Shown: one piece after another, positions 43,834 through 51,272 of the stretch | Layout of the letters: every line of letters begins with the position of its first letter | Position numbering within the stretch: position 1 is the stretch's first letter | NCBI RefSeq assembly: GCF_000238315.3 | Contig: NZ_CP011924.1 | Location: 3,611,001-3,675,000, forward strand | DNA from: Pseudoalteromonas piscicida | GTDB taxonomy: Bacteria > Pseudomonadota > Gammaproteobacteria > Enterobacterales > Alteromonadaceae | DNA length: 64,000 nt | Reading direction: 5' to 3' | Program-made: the position numbers and the translations under genes | Notes under the pieces: model-generated | What the model saw: the letters and a program-made list of their open reading frames with translations, nothing else | Told to the model about the DNA's origin: nothing | Databases searched by the model: none

Positions 43834-45255
43834 TTACGCGACTTGCGTAATGGGTTGAGCAAAGCTACTGATTTGATTGTTCTTATTAAACCAAGCTAAT
43901 TGCTCATGTAATGCTGCTACTTCACCAATAATCAATAGTGCTGGCGACTGAATATCATGCGCAGTAATAGTCTGTGCAAGTTGATCTAATTGTGTTCTTA
44001 CTACACGCTGAGATTTGCGCGTGCCATTCTCAACAATTGCTACAGGTGTACTCGGCGAGCGCCCATGAGTGATTAATTGCGCCTGAATGTGCGGCGATTT
44101 AATCACTCCCATATATACAGCAAGCGTTTGATTCGCCTTAGCTAAGCCTTCCCAGTCAAGTTCTTGTCCATCTTGTTTGCAATGCCCAGTCACAAATTGA
44201 ATAGCTTGAGCATGATCTCTATGGGTTAATGGGATACCAGCGTATGCGCTACATCCTGCTGCTGCAGTAATGCCAGGAACAATTTGATATTTCACGTTAT
44301 TCTCGGCTAATACCTGAACTTCTTCGCCACCGCGACCGTAAATAAATGGGTCGCCGCCTTTTATTCTACAAACCTTTTTACCTTGTTTGGCTAAATCAAC
44401 CAAAATCTCGTTGGTGTGTTCTTGTTTAACACTATGATTACCGGCTTTTTTGCCCACGCAGATTAAATCAGCGTCACGACGTACAAGATCCATAATTTCG
44501 TTTGAAACGAGGTAGTCATAAACCACAACATCGGCTTGTTGCATTAGTTGTAATGCTTTAAGCGTTAGTAGCTCTGGGTCGCCAGGACCTGCACCGACGA
44601 CATAAACTTCGCCTTCGGGTGAAGGAGTGCTTTCTAGCATGGCTTCAAGTTGAATTTGTGCATTTTCATTGTTACCAGCTTGTACTTCACTTACCACATT
44701 TGAATCAAAGACGGATTCCCAAAACTGACGGCGGTCAGCAAAGTGTTTAAAACGCGCTTTCGCTTTGTGTCTGAATTGACCAACAAGCGTTGCCAGCGGA
44801 CCAATATGCTGTGGAATAAGGGTTTCTAACTTCTCTCGTAACCGTCTTGCAAGGACGGGGGCAGTTCCAGCACTGGATATGGCAATCGTTATAGGGTTTC
44901 TATCCACGATTGACGGAAAAATAAAATTACACTTTGGTTGGTCGTCGACTACGTTAACGAAAAGGTTTCGCGCTTCAGCAAGCTCTGCCACCTCTGCATT
45001 TACGGCTTCAATATCCGTTGCCGCAACGACTAACATAGCATTGTCTAGGTCTGATGCATCAAATGGCTTATATCGAAGTGCAACGCTTGCATCGGCTGCT
45101 AGTGATAAAAGCTCAGTGCAAAACTCAGGTGAAACCAAAGTGACTGCTGCATTGGCTTTTAAAAAGGCGCGGCACTTTCTCAGCGCAACCTCACCACCAC
45201 CTACAATCAATACAGGTTTATTTTCTAGTTTGGTAAAAATTGGCAAGTATTGCAC
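43834..45255 (-). CDS. cysG: Siroheme synthase CysG (fused)
   Basis: 473 residues. The N-terminal dehydrogenase/ferrochelatase half has LIVGGGEVALRKCRAFL (about 16) and SSAGTAPVLARRLREKLE. The C-terminal uroporphyrinogen III methyltransferase half (from about 216) has VYVVGAGPGDPELLTLKALQLM, RIKGGDPFIYGRGGEE and PGITAAAGCSAYAGIPLTHR. The fused enzyme makes siroheme, the cofactor of CysI. It heads the cys operon and is preceded by a ~310-bp region with inverted repeats. Confidence 0.97.
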   Translation of the reverse strand: MQYLPIFTKLENKPVLIVGGGEVALRKCRAFLKANAAVTLVSPEFCTELLSLAADASVALRYKPFDASDLDNAMLVVAATDIEAVNAEVAELAEARNLFVNVVDDQPKCNFIFPSIVDRNPITIAISSAGTAPVLARRLREKLETLIPQHIGPLATLVGQFRHKAKARFKHFADRRQFWESVFDSNVVSEVQAGNNENAQIQLEAMLESTPSPEGEVYVVGAGPGDPELLTLKALQLMQQADVVVYDYLVSNEIMDLVRRDADLICVGKKAGNHSVKQEHTNEILVDLAKQGKKVCRIKGGDPFIYGRGGEEVQVLAENNVKYQIVPGITAAAGCSAYAGIPLTHRDHAQAIQFVTGHCKQDGQELDWEGLAKANQTLAVYMGVIKSPHIQAQLITHGRSPSTPVAIVENGTRKSQRVVRTQLDQLAQTITAHDIQSPALLIIGEVAALHEQLAWFNKNNQISSFAQPITQVA

Positions 45256-45282
45256 GATAACCTCTGCTAAACATCACGATGG

Positions 45283-45307
45283 TTGATATCAATATTGATT
45301 GATATCA
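45283..45307. promoter_or_regulatory. Nested palindromes before cysG
   Basis: TGATATCA occurs twice, flanking and overlapping the 12-bp palindrome ATCAATATTGAT, ending about 28 bp upstream of the cysG start codon. Candidate operator. Confidence 0.4.
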
Positions 45308-45368
45308 GTAATAGAGCGCAGCATATAGAGTTGCAAATGTGGGAAAAAATAATTTAAACCGACTCAAT

Positions 45369-45415
45369 ATAACCAAAAGTTATAAAGAAAGCGGTTAAAT
45401 CTTACTTTCTTTATA
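45369..45415. promoter_or_regulatory. Inverted repeats upstream of cysG, candidate CysB site
   Basis: ATAAC-CAAAA-GTTAT (45369-45383) adjoins TATAAAGAAAG (45381-45391), which is repeated in perfect inversion as CTTTCTTTATA (45405-45415) after 13 bp. The position, 114-160 bp before cysG, suits an activator site. Confidence 0.45.
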
Positions 45416-45569
45416 TTTCATGGGGTTAGCTTAAGTTTTTGCTGTGATTTGACGATTATAGTGTTTGGTTATGAGATATTCATTTAATGAACAATAGTAA
45501 AAACCGTATCCGACAGGTAATTGTATGCGGACATTTGTCCTATTGTTGGTGCTGCTGTATGCATTTAAC

Positions 45570-45836
45570 TAGGGCCTGTTGACCTTTGCTGTTTGATTTT
45601 TGTTCTCCTGAGTGGGTTTTGGTCGCGGCGCTCGATTTGCCGCCTAGTAATCTAGGCAAAAGTGGAGCAACAATGAACAAAGCGCACTCAGGTGAACCCA
45701 AAGGGCAGCACTTGATTGGCATTTCTACTGTGTTATCGCCTGACTCACATAGAACGACTATGCTACGCAGGCTCTGCCTTGTATAAATACCAATCAAGCC
45801 GCCGCAAAAACAAACTTGAAAGATAAACAGGCCCTA
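45570..45836. mobile_element. TA-flanked MITE-like element, 267 bp
   Basis: Terminal inverted repeats TAGGGCCTGTT (45570-45580) and AACAGGCCCTA (45826-45836) are perfect over 11 bp, with weaker similarity further in. Ends start and finish with TA, consistent with a TA target duplication. Internal foldbacks include GCCTAG-TAAT-CTAGGC, CCTGAGTG/CACTCAGG and CTTGATTGGCATTT/AAATACCAATCAAG. There is no transposase. It ends 33 bp before the deoC start. Confidence 0.75.
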
Positions 45837-45869
45837 GGCTTATTACATAGAATGAAAAGGAACACGGTA

Positions 45870-46619
45870 ATGACTTTACAATCTGATGCTCGGTTGTCGC
45901 TGAGTTTAATGGATTTGACCTCTTTGAAAGAGGACGATACGCCGGCAAGTATTCTCGCGTTATTGAATAGCATTAACCCTGATATTGGACTACCAGCGGC
46001 TATTTGTGTGTATCCGCAGTTTGTGACGTTAGTAAAAGAAGAGTTGGAAAAGCGTGAGTGGTCGCAGATAAAAGTAGCAACGGTGACCAACTTCCCATCG
46101 GGAGAGCAAAAGCTCCAGCAGGTCGTTGCACAAACTCATTTAGCAATCGCAGATGGTGCCGACGAAATTGATCTCGTGCTTCCTTATCAGCAGCTGATGG
46201 CGGGTGATCCAGATACACCTTGGCAATATGTGCATTCAAGCAAGCTTGCTTGTCAAGGTAAAGCAAAGCTCAAGGTCATCATTGAAAGTGGCGTATTGGC
46301 CAAACCAAAGCTCATTGCGGAGGCCGCGCAGCTTGCCATTATGGCGGGCGCGGACTTTGTTAAAACAAGTACAGGAAAGGTTGCTGTCAATGCTACACCA
46401 GAAGCGGCTGAAGTTATCCTTAAGACAATCAAAAGCAGTGGTAAATCGGTTGGATTTAAAGCGGCCGGTGGAGTAAAGTCAGTAGTAGAAGCGCAGCGAT
46501 ATTTACGATTGGCCGAAGAAATTATGGGGGCCGAGTGGCTCAATGCCAAGAATTTTAGATTCGGTGCTTCAAGCCTATTGAGTGATGTAGCAGTGGTTGT
46601 GAATGGACAGAGCGAGTGA
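45870..46619 (+). CDS. deoC: Deoxyribose-phosphate aldolase
   Basis: 249 residues from ATG 45870, which has AAGGA about 9 bp upstream; the longer frame starts inside the MITE-like element and is rejected. DGADEIDLVLPY and the Schiff-base lysine in ADFVKTSTGK, plus VGFKAAGGVKS, are diagnostic of DERA. It cleaves 2-deoxyribose-5-phosphate to glyceraldehyde-3-phosphate and acetaldehyde. No other deo genes follow. The next gene overlaps it by 17 bp. Confidence 0.95.
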   Translation: MTLQSDARLSLSLMDLTSLKEDDTPASILALLNSINPDIGLPAAICVYPQFVTLVKEELEKREWSQIKVATVTNFPSGEQKLQQVVAQTHLAIADGADEIDLVLPYQQLMAGDPDTPWQYVHSSKLACQGKAKLKVIIESGVLAKPKLIAEAAQLAIMAGADFVKTSTGKVAVNATPEAAEVILKTIKSSGKSVGFKAAGGVKSVVEAQRYLRLAEEIMGAEWLNAKNFRFGASSLLSDVAVVVNGQSE

Positions 46620-47103
46620 AGCAGAAAAGATAAAACTTGAGCATGACGCGGCTAAACTGTTTTTACGCAGTTATGAAAAGCAGTTTGCAGTGCATATGCG
46701 CCATATTTGGCACAATGAGCCCAATAAACCGGATGTCAGTTGTTATCAGGGAAAAACACAGCTTGATATCGAAATAGCCCATTTTTATGCCAGTGAGAAA
46801 GAAGCGATGGCTGTGCTTGGGCGTCCGCTATCTCTCTCCACGCAAAGAGAGCTGGCTGTAATGAGCCAAGCCGCTGACTCCGATCAACTGAGTATCGGTT
46901 TGCAGCGGCTGCTCAATCAAAAAGCCAAAAAACACTATGATTCACAACGTGTTTGGTTGTTAATTCGAAACGCCAGCCCCATTTATCATCTTGACGATTT
47001 TAAGCGCTTAAAAGCCACTTGGGAGATCCCTGATTGTCACCCATTTGAGCAAGTTTGGGTGCTTTGTGATTTTTATCACGGAGATTTATTGCGTCTTTTC
47101 TGA
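46603..47103 (+). CDS. Hypothetical protein, possibly nuclease-like fold
   Basis: 166 residues, no signal or membrane segment. The arrangement KPDVSCYQGKTQLDIEIAHFYASEKEAM followed by QRVWLLIRNASPIYHLDDF and EQVWVLCDF resembles the PD...(D/E)xK-type core of restriction-like folds, with DIE in place of the usual D/E-x-K. That resemblance is an inference only. It overlaps deoC by 17 bp and is probably co-translated with it. Family otherwise unrecognised. Confidence 0.65.
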   Translation: MDRASEAEKIKLEHDAAKLFLRSYEKQFAVHMRHIWHNEPNKPDVSCYQGKTQLDIEIAHFYASEKEAMAVLGRPLSLSTQRELAVMSQAADSDQLSIGLQRLLNQKAKKHYDSQRVWLLIRNASPIYHLDDFKRLKATWEIPDCHPFEQVWVLCDFYHGDLLRLF

Positions 47104-47156
47104 AGACGTCGCAAAACCAAGTTTAGATTAAATGTTACTTTGCATATCTTTTACAC

Positions 47157-47184
47157 TTGTTTTCGTTTGCTTCGTCAGTATAAT
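47157..47184 (+). promoter_or_regulatory. Promoter of trpT/secE
   Basis: TTGTTT at 47157-47162, 16-bp spacer, perfect TATAAT at 47179-47184, 16 bp before the tRNA. Confidence 0.7.
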
Positions 47185-47199
47185 GGGCATCCACTTTGC

Positions 47200-47276
47200 A
47201 GGGGCGTAGTTCCAATTGGTAGAACAGCGGTCTCCAAAACCGATGGTTGCGGGTTCGAGTCCTGCCGCCCCTGCCA
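47200..47276 (+). tRNA. trpT: tRNA-Trp (anticodon CCA)
   Basis: A 77-nt cloverleaf: acceptor AGGGGCG/CGCCCCT, anticodon arm CGGTCTCCAAAACCG with CCA, T arm with GGTTCGAGTCC, encoded 3' CCA. It lies upstream of secE-nusG, the usual position in gammaproteobacteria. Confidence 0.97.
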
Positions 47277-47409
47277 ATTCAGCAACAAGTCCACATTTAA
47301 AATAACGTGACCCAAAACCACTTAAGTCGCTTATTTGTAAATTTGGATTGAATGGATTTACCCTGTTCTATGCAGGGTTGTTGTGTCTGTATTTAAGGTA
47401 AAATTGATT

Positions 47410-47787
47410 ATGAGCACTAATGTTGAAAACTCGTCGAGCTCGATGGACACGGTAAAGTGGCTAGCTGCTATTGCACTTCTAACTGGTGCCGTAGTTGGTA
47501 ATTATCTATATGCCGATTTATCTGTTTTAGTACGCGCTGTTGGCGTAGTTGCAGCTATCGCTGCGGCTTTGGGCATTTTGGTAACGACTGAAAAAGGCCG
47601 TACCTTTATCGCTTTTGCTAAAGAATCACGTATTGAAGTACGTAAAGTTATCTGGCCAACGCGTCAGGAAGCGACTCACACTACTTTCATCGTGATCATT
47701 GCAACGGTGATTATGGCATTAATCCTATGGGGATTAGATGGTATACTTTTCCGTGCAGTAGGCTTTTTAACTGGATTGGAGATCTGA
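47410..47787 (+). CDS. secE: Preprotein translocase subunit SecE
   Basis: 125 residues from ATG 47410; the upstream frame from TTG 47383 is not needed. Two N-terminal helices ([38 protein letters not shown]), the conserved cytoplasmic amphipathic segment [20 protein letters not shown] and a third helix match the three-helix proteobacterial SecE. It clamps SecY in the Sec translocon. nusG follows 4 bp after the stop. Confidence 0.97.
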   Translation: MSTNVENSSSSMDTVKWLAAIALLTGAVVGNYLYADLSVLVRAVGVVAAIAAALGILVTTEKGRTFIAFAKESRIEVRKVIWPTRQEATHTTFIVIIATVIMALILWGLDGILFRAVGFLTGLEI

Positions 47788-47791
47788 TCCC

Positions 47792-48349
47792 ATGTCGGAT
47801 GAGAACAAAGAAAAGAAATTACGTTGGTACGTGATCCAAGCGTTTTCAGGTTTTGAAAAACGCGTAGCACAAACCATTATCGAGCATATTAAAATCGAAG
47901 GGTTAGAAGACCTATTCGGTGAGATCCTTGTGCCGACTGAAGAAGTGGTTGAAATGCGTGCAGGTCAGAAACGTAAATCTGAGCGTAAATTCTTCCCTGG
48001 CTATGTATTAGTTCAAATGGTAATGGACGATGCGTCTTGGCACTTGGTGAATAGCACACCGCGTGTAATGGGCTTTGTTGGTGGTACGTCAGACCGTCCA
48101 GCACCAATCAGTCAAAAAGAAGCGGATCGTATTCTTAACCGTCTGCAAGAAAATGCTGAAGCACCGAAACCTGCTACTTTATTTGAGCCGGGTGAAGTGG
48201 TTCGTGTTACAGATGGTCCATTTGCTGACTTCAACGGTGTGGTTGAAGAAGTGGATTACGAAAAGAGTCGCCTGAAAGTATCGGTACTTATTTTCGGTCG
48301 TTCAACGCCTGTAGACCTAGAATTTGGTCAGGTTGAGAAAGACAAATAA
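47792..48349 (+). CDS. nusG: Transcription termination/antitermination protein NusG
   Basis: 185 residues. NGN domain ([37 protein letters not shown]) and C-terminal KOW domain ([23 protein letters not shown]). NusG binds RNA polymerase, reduces pausing and couples to Rho or S10. A strong terminator follows, separating it from rplK. Confidence 0.98.
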   Translation: MSDENKEKKLRWYVIQAFSGFEKRVAQTIIEHIKIEGLEDLFGEILVPTEEVVEMRAGQKRKSERKFFPGYVLVQMVMDDASWHLVNSTPRVMGFVGGTSDRPAPISQKEADRILNRLQENAEAPKPATLFEPGEVVRVTDGPFADFNGVVEEVDYEKSRLKVSVLIFGRSTPVDLEFGQVEKDK

Positions 48350-48371
48350 ATTCTAACTTGAAAAAGTTGTC

Positions 48372-48408
48372 AAAGGCCGCTGATTAATCTATAATCAGCG
48401 GCCTTTTT
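48372..48408 (+). terminator. Intrinsic terminator after nusG
   Basis: A perfect 12-bp stem (GGCCGCTGATTA and complement), A-flanked, followed by TTTTTG. Confidence 0.93.
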
Positions 48409-48474
48409 GTTGTACGCAAAAATATGCGGCAAAAAGACTGAATTTTTTAACTGGGAAGCCGTTTGAGTACGCGT

Positions 48475-48490
48475 CCTCGCGCGCACGAGG
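48475..48490 (+). promoter_or_regulatory. Hairpin in the rplK leader, possible L1 site
   Basis: CCTCG-CGCGCA-CGAGG lies 26 bp before the L11 start. L1 represses the L11-L1 mRNA by binding a leader structure in E. coli; this is a candidate for that site. Confidence 0.4.
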
Positions 48491-48516
48491 CAAAGACCCA
48501 CAATTGAGGTATTATC

Positions 48517-48945
48517 ATGGCTAAGAAAGTTGAAGCTCTAATCAAGCTACAAGTTGCTGCTGGTATGGCTAACCCTAGTCCTCCAGTAGGTCCTGCACTA
48601 GGTCAACACGGTGTAAACATCATGGAATTCTGTAAAGCGTTCAACGCACGTACAGAGTCTATCGAAAAAGGCGCACCTGTTCCTGTTGTTATTTCTGTTT
48701 ACAGTGACCGTTCTTTCACTTTTGAAATGAAGACTCCACCTGCGGCATACCTTCTTAAAAAGGCTGCTGGTATCAAGTCTGGTTCTGGTCGTCCTAACAC
48801 TGAAAAAGTTGGTACAGTTACTCGTGCTCAACTTGAAGAGATCGTTGAGACGAAACGTCCAGATCTTACTGCTGCTGATATGGACGCAGCTGTACGCACG
48901 ATTGCAGGTTCTGCACGTGCAATGGGCTTGAACGTAGAGGAGTAA
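48517..48945 (+). CDS. rplK: Ribosomal protein L11
   Basis: 142 residues (E. coli 142). [34 protein letters not shown] and the C-terminal [12 protein letters not shown] are canonical. It forms the GTPase-associated centre stalk base and is required for stringent-response activation of RelA. It is followed 6 bp later by rplA. Confidence 0.99.
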   Translation: MAKKVEALIKLQVAAGMANPSPPVGPALGQHGVNIMEFCKAFNARTESIEKGAPVPVVISVYSDRSFTFEMKTPPAAYLLKKAAGIKSGSGRPNTEKVGTVTRAQLEEIVETKRPDLTAADMDAAVRTIAGSARAMGLNVEE

Positions 48946-48951
48946 TTGAGA

Positions 48952-49656
48952 ATGGCTAAATTAACTAAGCGTATGCGTACTATCCGCGAGAAAGTGGATG
49001 CGACTAAAGAGTACGAAATCAACGAAGCTGTTGCTCTTCTAAAAGAACTTGCTACTGCTAAGTTCGTTGAAAGTGTTGACGTTGCTGTAAACCTAGGTAT
49101 CGATGCTCGTAAATCTGACCAAAACGTACGTGGTGCAACTGTACTACCTCACGGTACTGGTCGTGATGTACGCGTAGCGGTATTCACTCAAGGTGCAAAT
49201 GCTGAAGCTGCTAAAGAAGCTGGTGCTGATTTAGTAGGTATGGAAGACCTTGCAGAGCAAGTTAAAAAAGGCGAAATGAACTTTGACGTTGTTGTTGCTT
49301 CTCCAGATGCAATGCGCGTTGTTGGTCAACTAGGTCAAATCCTAGGTCCACGTGGTCTTATGCCTAACCCTAAGACAGGTACTGTAACGCCTAACGTTGC
49401 AGAAGCTGTTAAGAACGCTAAAGCTGGTCAGGTTCGTTACCGTAACGATAAGAACGGTATCATCCACACTACTATCGGTAAAGTAGACTTTGACGCTAAC
49501 CAACTTCAAGAAAACCTTGAAGCGCTAATCATCGCGCTTAAGAAGGCTAAGCCTTCTACTGCAAAAGGTACTTTCGTGAAGAAAGTAAGCATCTCTACTA
49601 CGATGGGTGCTGGTGTTGCTTTAGACCAAGCTACTCTAAATACTCAAGTAGTATAA
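48952..49656 (+). CDS. rplA: Ribosomal protein L1
   Basis: 234 residues from ATG 48952 ([16 protein letters not shown]); a TTG two codons upstream is rejected. [25 protein letters not shown] and [18 protein letters not shown] are diagnostic. It is an L1 stalk component and the translational repressor of the rplKA mRNA. Confidence 0.99.
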   Translation: MAKLTKRMRTIREKVDATKEYEINEAVALLKELATAKFVESVDVAVNLGIDARKSDQNVRGATVLPHGTGRDVRVAVFTQGANAEAAKEAGADLVGMEDLAEQVKKGEMNFDVVVASPDAMRVVGQLGQILGPRGLMPNPKTGTVTPNVAEAVKNAKAGQVRYRNDKNGIIHTTIGKVDFDANQLQENLEALIIALKKAKPSTAKGTFVKKVSISTTMGAGVALDQATLNTQVV

Positions 49657-49670
49657 TTTAGAGTTTAGCG

Positions 49671-49699
49671 TTTACATGGCGTAAAAATTAGACTATAAT
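49671..49699 (+). promoter_or_regulatory. Promoter of rplJL-rpoBC
   Basis: TTTACA at 49671-49676, 17-bp spacer, perfect TATAAT at 49694-49699, just after rplA. Confidence 0.75.
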
Positions 49700-49739
49700 T
49701 TTGCGCCATTTTGTAGAGAAGTGTACTTCTTTACAAAGC

Positions 49740-49985
49740 AAAGAATTCGGGTTGAAGCGCATAATTTCGAAAATTGTTTCCATCATGGTCTACAATGAAT
49801 CGATAAATTGCGCTTCCGTCCAAGACCGTAGGTGGCTTCGGCCTTAATCGTCCTACGTAGACGGTGTGAATCCCAGCTAGATTTTCCTAATCTTCTGGCT
49901 CTCGCCGTAAAAAGCATCTCTGCTAAAGTTTTTAGCAGGGTAGAGTAGAACTGAAAAACATGTTTGTTTTTCTATAAACCAGGAG
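49740..49985 (+). promoter_or_regulatory. L10 ribosomal protein leader
   Basis: The ~290-bp leader before rplJ contains the conserved kink-turn-type region with GTAGACGGTGTGAATCCCAGC-like sequence at about 49856-49877 and several paired segments. It matches the known L10 leader, where the L10(L12)4 complex binds and represses translation. Exact boundaries are approximate. Confidence 0.75.
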
Positions 49986-49993
49986 TAACACCC

Positions 49994-50488
49994 ATGGCTT
50001 TAAATCTTCAAGACAAAAAAGCAATTGTTGCTGAAGTCAACGAAGCTGCCAAAGGTGCTCTTTCAGCAGTTGTTGCTGATTCTCGTGGTGTAACAGTAGG
50101 TGCAATCACTGCTCTTCGTAAAGAAGCTCGTGAAGCTGGTGTATGGATGAAAGTTGTTCGTAACACCCTAGCTAGACGTGCGGTTGAAGGCACTGATTAC
50201 GAATGCCTTAATGAATCACTAGTTGGTCCAAGCCTAATCGCTTTCTCTTCAGAGCACCCTGGTGCTGCTGCGCGTATCTTTGCAGATTTCGCGAAAAAGA
50301 ACGAAGCATTTGAGCTTAAAACTGCTGCATTCGAAGGCAAAATCGTTGACGTAGATATGCTTGCTAAGCTACCTACTTACGACGAAGCTGTTGCACGCTT
50401 AATGAGCGCTATGAAAGAAGCGTCTGCTGGCAAATTGTGTAAAACAATTGAAGCGGTACGTGTACAGAAAGCTGAGCAAGCTGCTTAA
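49994..50488 (+). CDS. rplJ: Ribosomal protein L10
   Basis: 164 residues (E. coli 165) from ATG 49994, with AGGAG 8 bp upstream; the upstream TTG frame is rejected. [29 protein letters not shown] and [16 protein letters not shown] are typical. L10 anchors L7/L12 dimers to the stalk and autoregulates through the leader. Confidence 0.98.
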   Translation: MALNLQDKKAIVAEVNEAAKGALSAVVADSRGVTVGAITALRKEAREAGVWMKVVRNTLARRAVEGTDYECLNESLVGPSLIAFSSEHPGAAARIFADFAKKNEAFELKTAAFEGKIVDVDMLAKLPTYDEAVARLMSAMKEASAGKLCKTIEAVRVQKAEQAA

Positions 50489-50559
50489 TCTAAGCAACGC
50501 TCCTTTCTTTAATAAATTTTTTGAACCGCATGGGTTCGTAAATAATTAGGAAATTTGAA

Positions 50560-50922
50560 ATGTCTGTAACTAAAGACCAAATCCTTGACGCTATTGCTGA
50601 AATGTCAGTAATGGAAGTTGTTGAACTAGTTGAAGCTATGGAAGAGAAGTTCGGTGTAACTGCAGCTGCTGCTGTTGTTGCTGCTGGTCCTGCTGAAGCT
50701 GCTGAAGAAAAGACTGAGTTCGACGTAATCCTAGCTGCTGCTGGCGGTAACAAAGTTGCTGCAATCAAAGCGGTACGTGGCGCAACAGGTCTAGGCCTTA
50801 AAGAAGCTAAAGCTCTAGTTGAGTCTGCTCCTGCACCTATCAAAGAAGGTGTATCTAAGGAAGAAGCTGAAGCTCTTAAGAAAGATCTTGAAGAAGCTGG
50901 TGCTCAAGTTGAGATCAAGTAA
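50560..50922 (+). CDS. rplL: Ribosomal protein L7/L12
   Basis: 120 residues. The N-terminal dimerisation region ([30 protein letters not shown]), alanine-rich hinge, and C-terminal domain ([27 protein letters not shown]) are all present. It recruits translational GTPases. A terminator/attenuator hairpin follows, as in E. coli before rpoB. Confidence 0.99.
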   Translation: MSVTKDQILDAIAEMSVMEVVELVEAMEEKFGVTAAAAVVAAGPAEAAEEKTEFDVILAAAGGNKVAAIKAVRGATGLGLKEAKALVESAPAPIKEGVSKEEAEALKKDLEEAGAQVEIK

Positions 50923-50960
50923 TCTAGCTCCCGCTAGGTTCGCTGCCTGAGAAATCAGGC

Positions 50961-50994
50961 AAGGGCTGGTGATTATTTAATCACCGGCCCTTTT
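50961..50994 (+). terminator. Attenuator/terminator between rplL and rpoB
   Basis: AAGGGCTGGTGATTA-TT-TAATCACCGGCCCTT with a short T-tract. In E. coli a partial terminator here lowers rpoBC expression relative to ribosomal proteins. Confidence 0.8.
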
Positions 50995-51272
50995 GCGCTA
51001 TAGAGATATGCATTTCTATCGTGCATAAATCTTCGAATTTCACTGTAATTTTCAATAACTTAGAAGTTTTTGTTGAAAATCGCAATGGCATTTGAAGTAA
51101 CACTGATTTGATGACATTAACGATTTGAATATAGCCTGAATTGTGCTCATTTAAGCCGTTAGTTAAGCAAGTTAGTGTGACAATTTAGATGTTGTTATCA
51201 TGGCTTAGATGCCAGTGAAGTCTGTTCAATTTTGGACAGGTTGGGTCAAAGATCAGCAAGCTGAGGAACCCC
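50995..51272. other. rplL-rpoB spacer
   Basis: 278 bp without a gene. TTGATG (51108-51113), 16 bp, TATAGC (51130-51135) is a possible weak secondary promoter for rpoBC. GAGGA precedes the rpoB start. Confidence 0.35.

Larger units (their letters stand above)
45256..45569. other. Regulatory region upstream of the cysG operon
   Basis: 314 bp without a supported gene. It contains nested palindromes near the cysG start (45283-45307) and a perfect 11-bp inverted repeat at 45381-45415. Promoter hexamers could not be assigned with confidence. Its right edge is the MITE-like element. Confidence 0.5.

Noticed and set aside
45540..46090. Several reading frames across the MITE-like element
   Set aside because: They span element ends and antisense deoC and have no ribosome sites or recognisable protein features.
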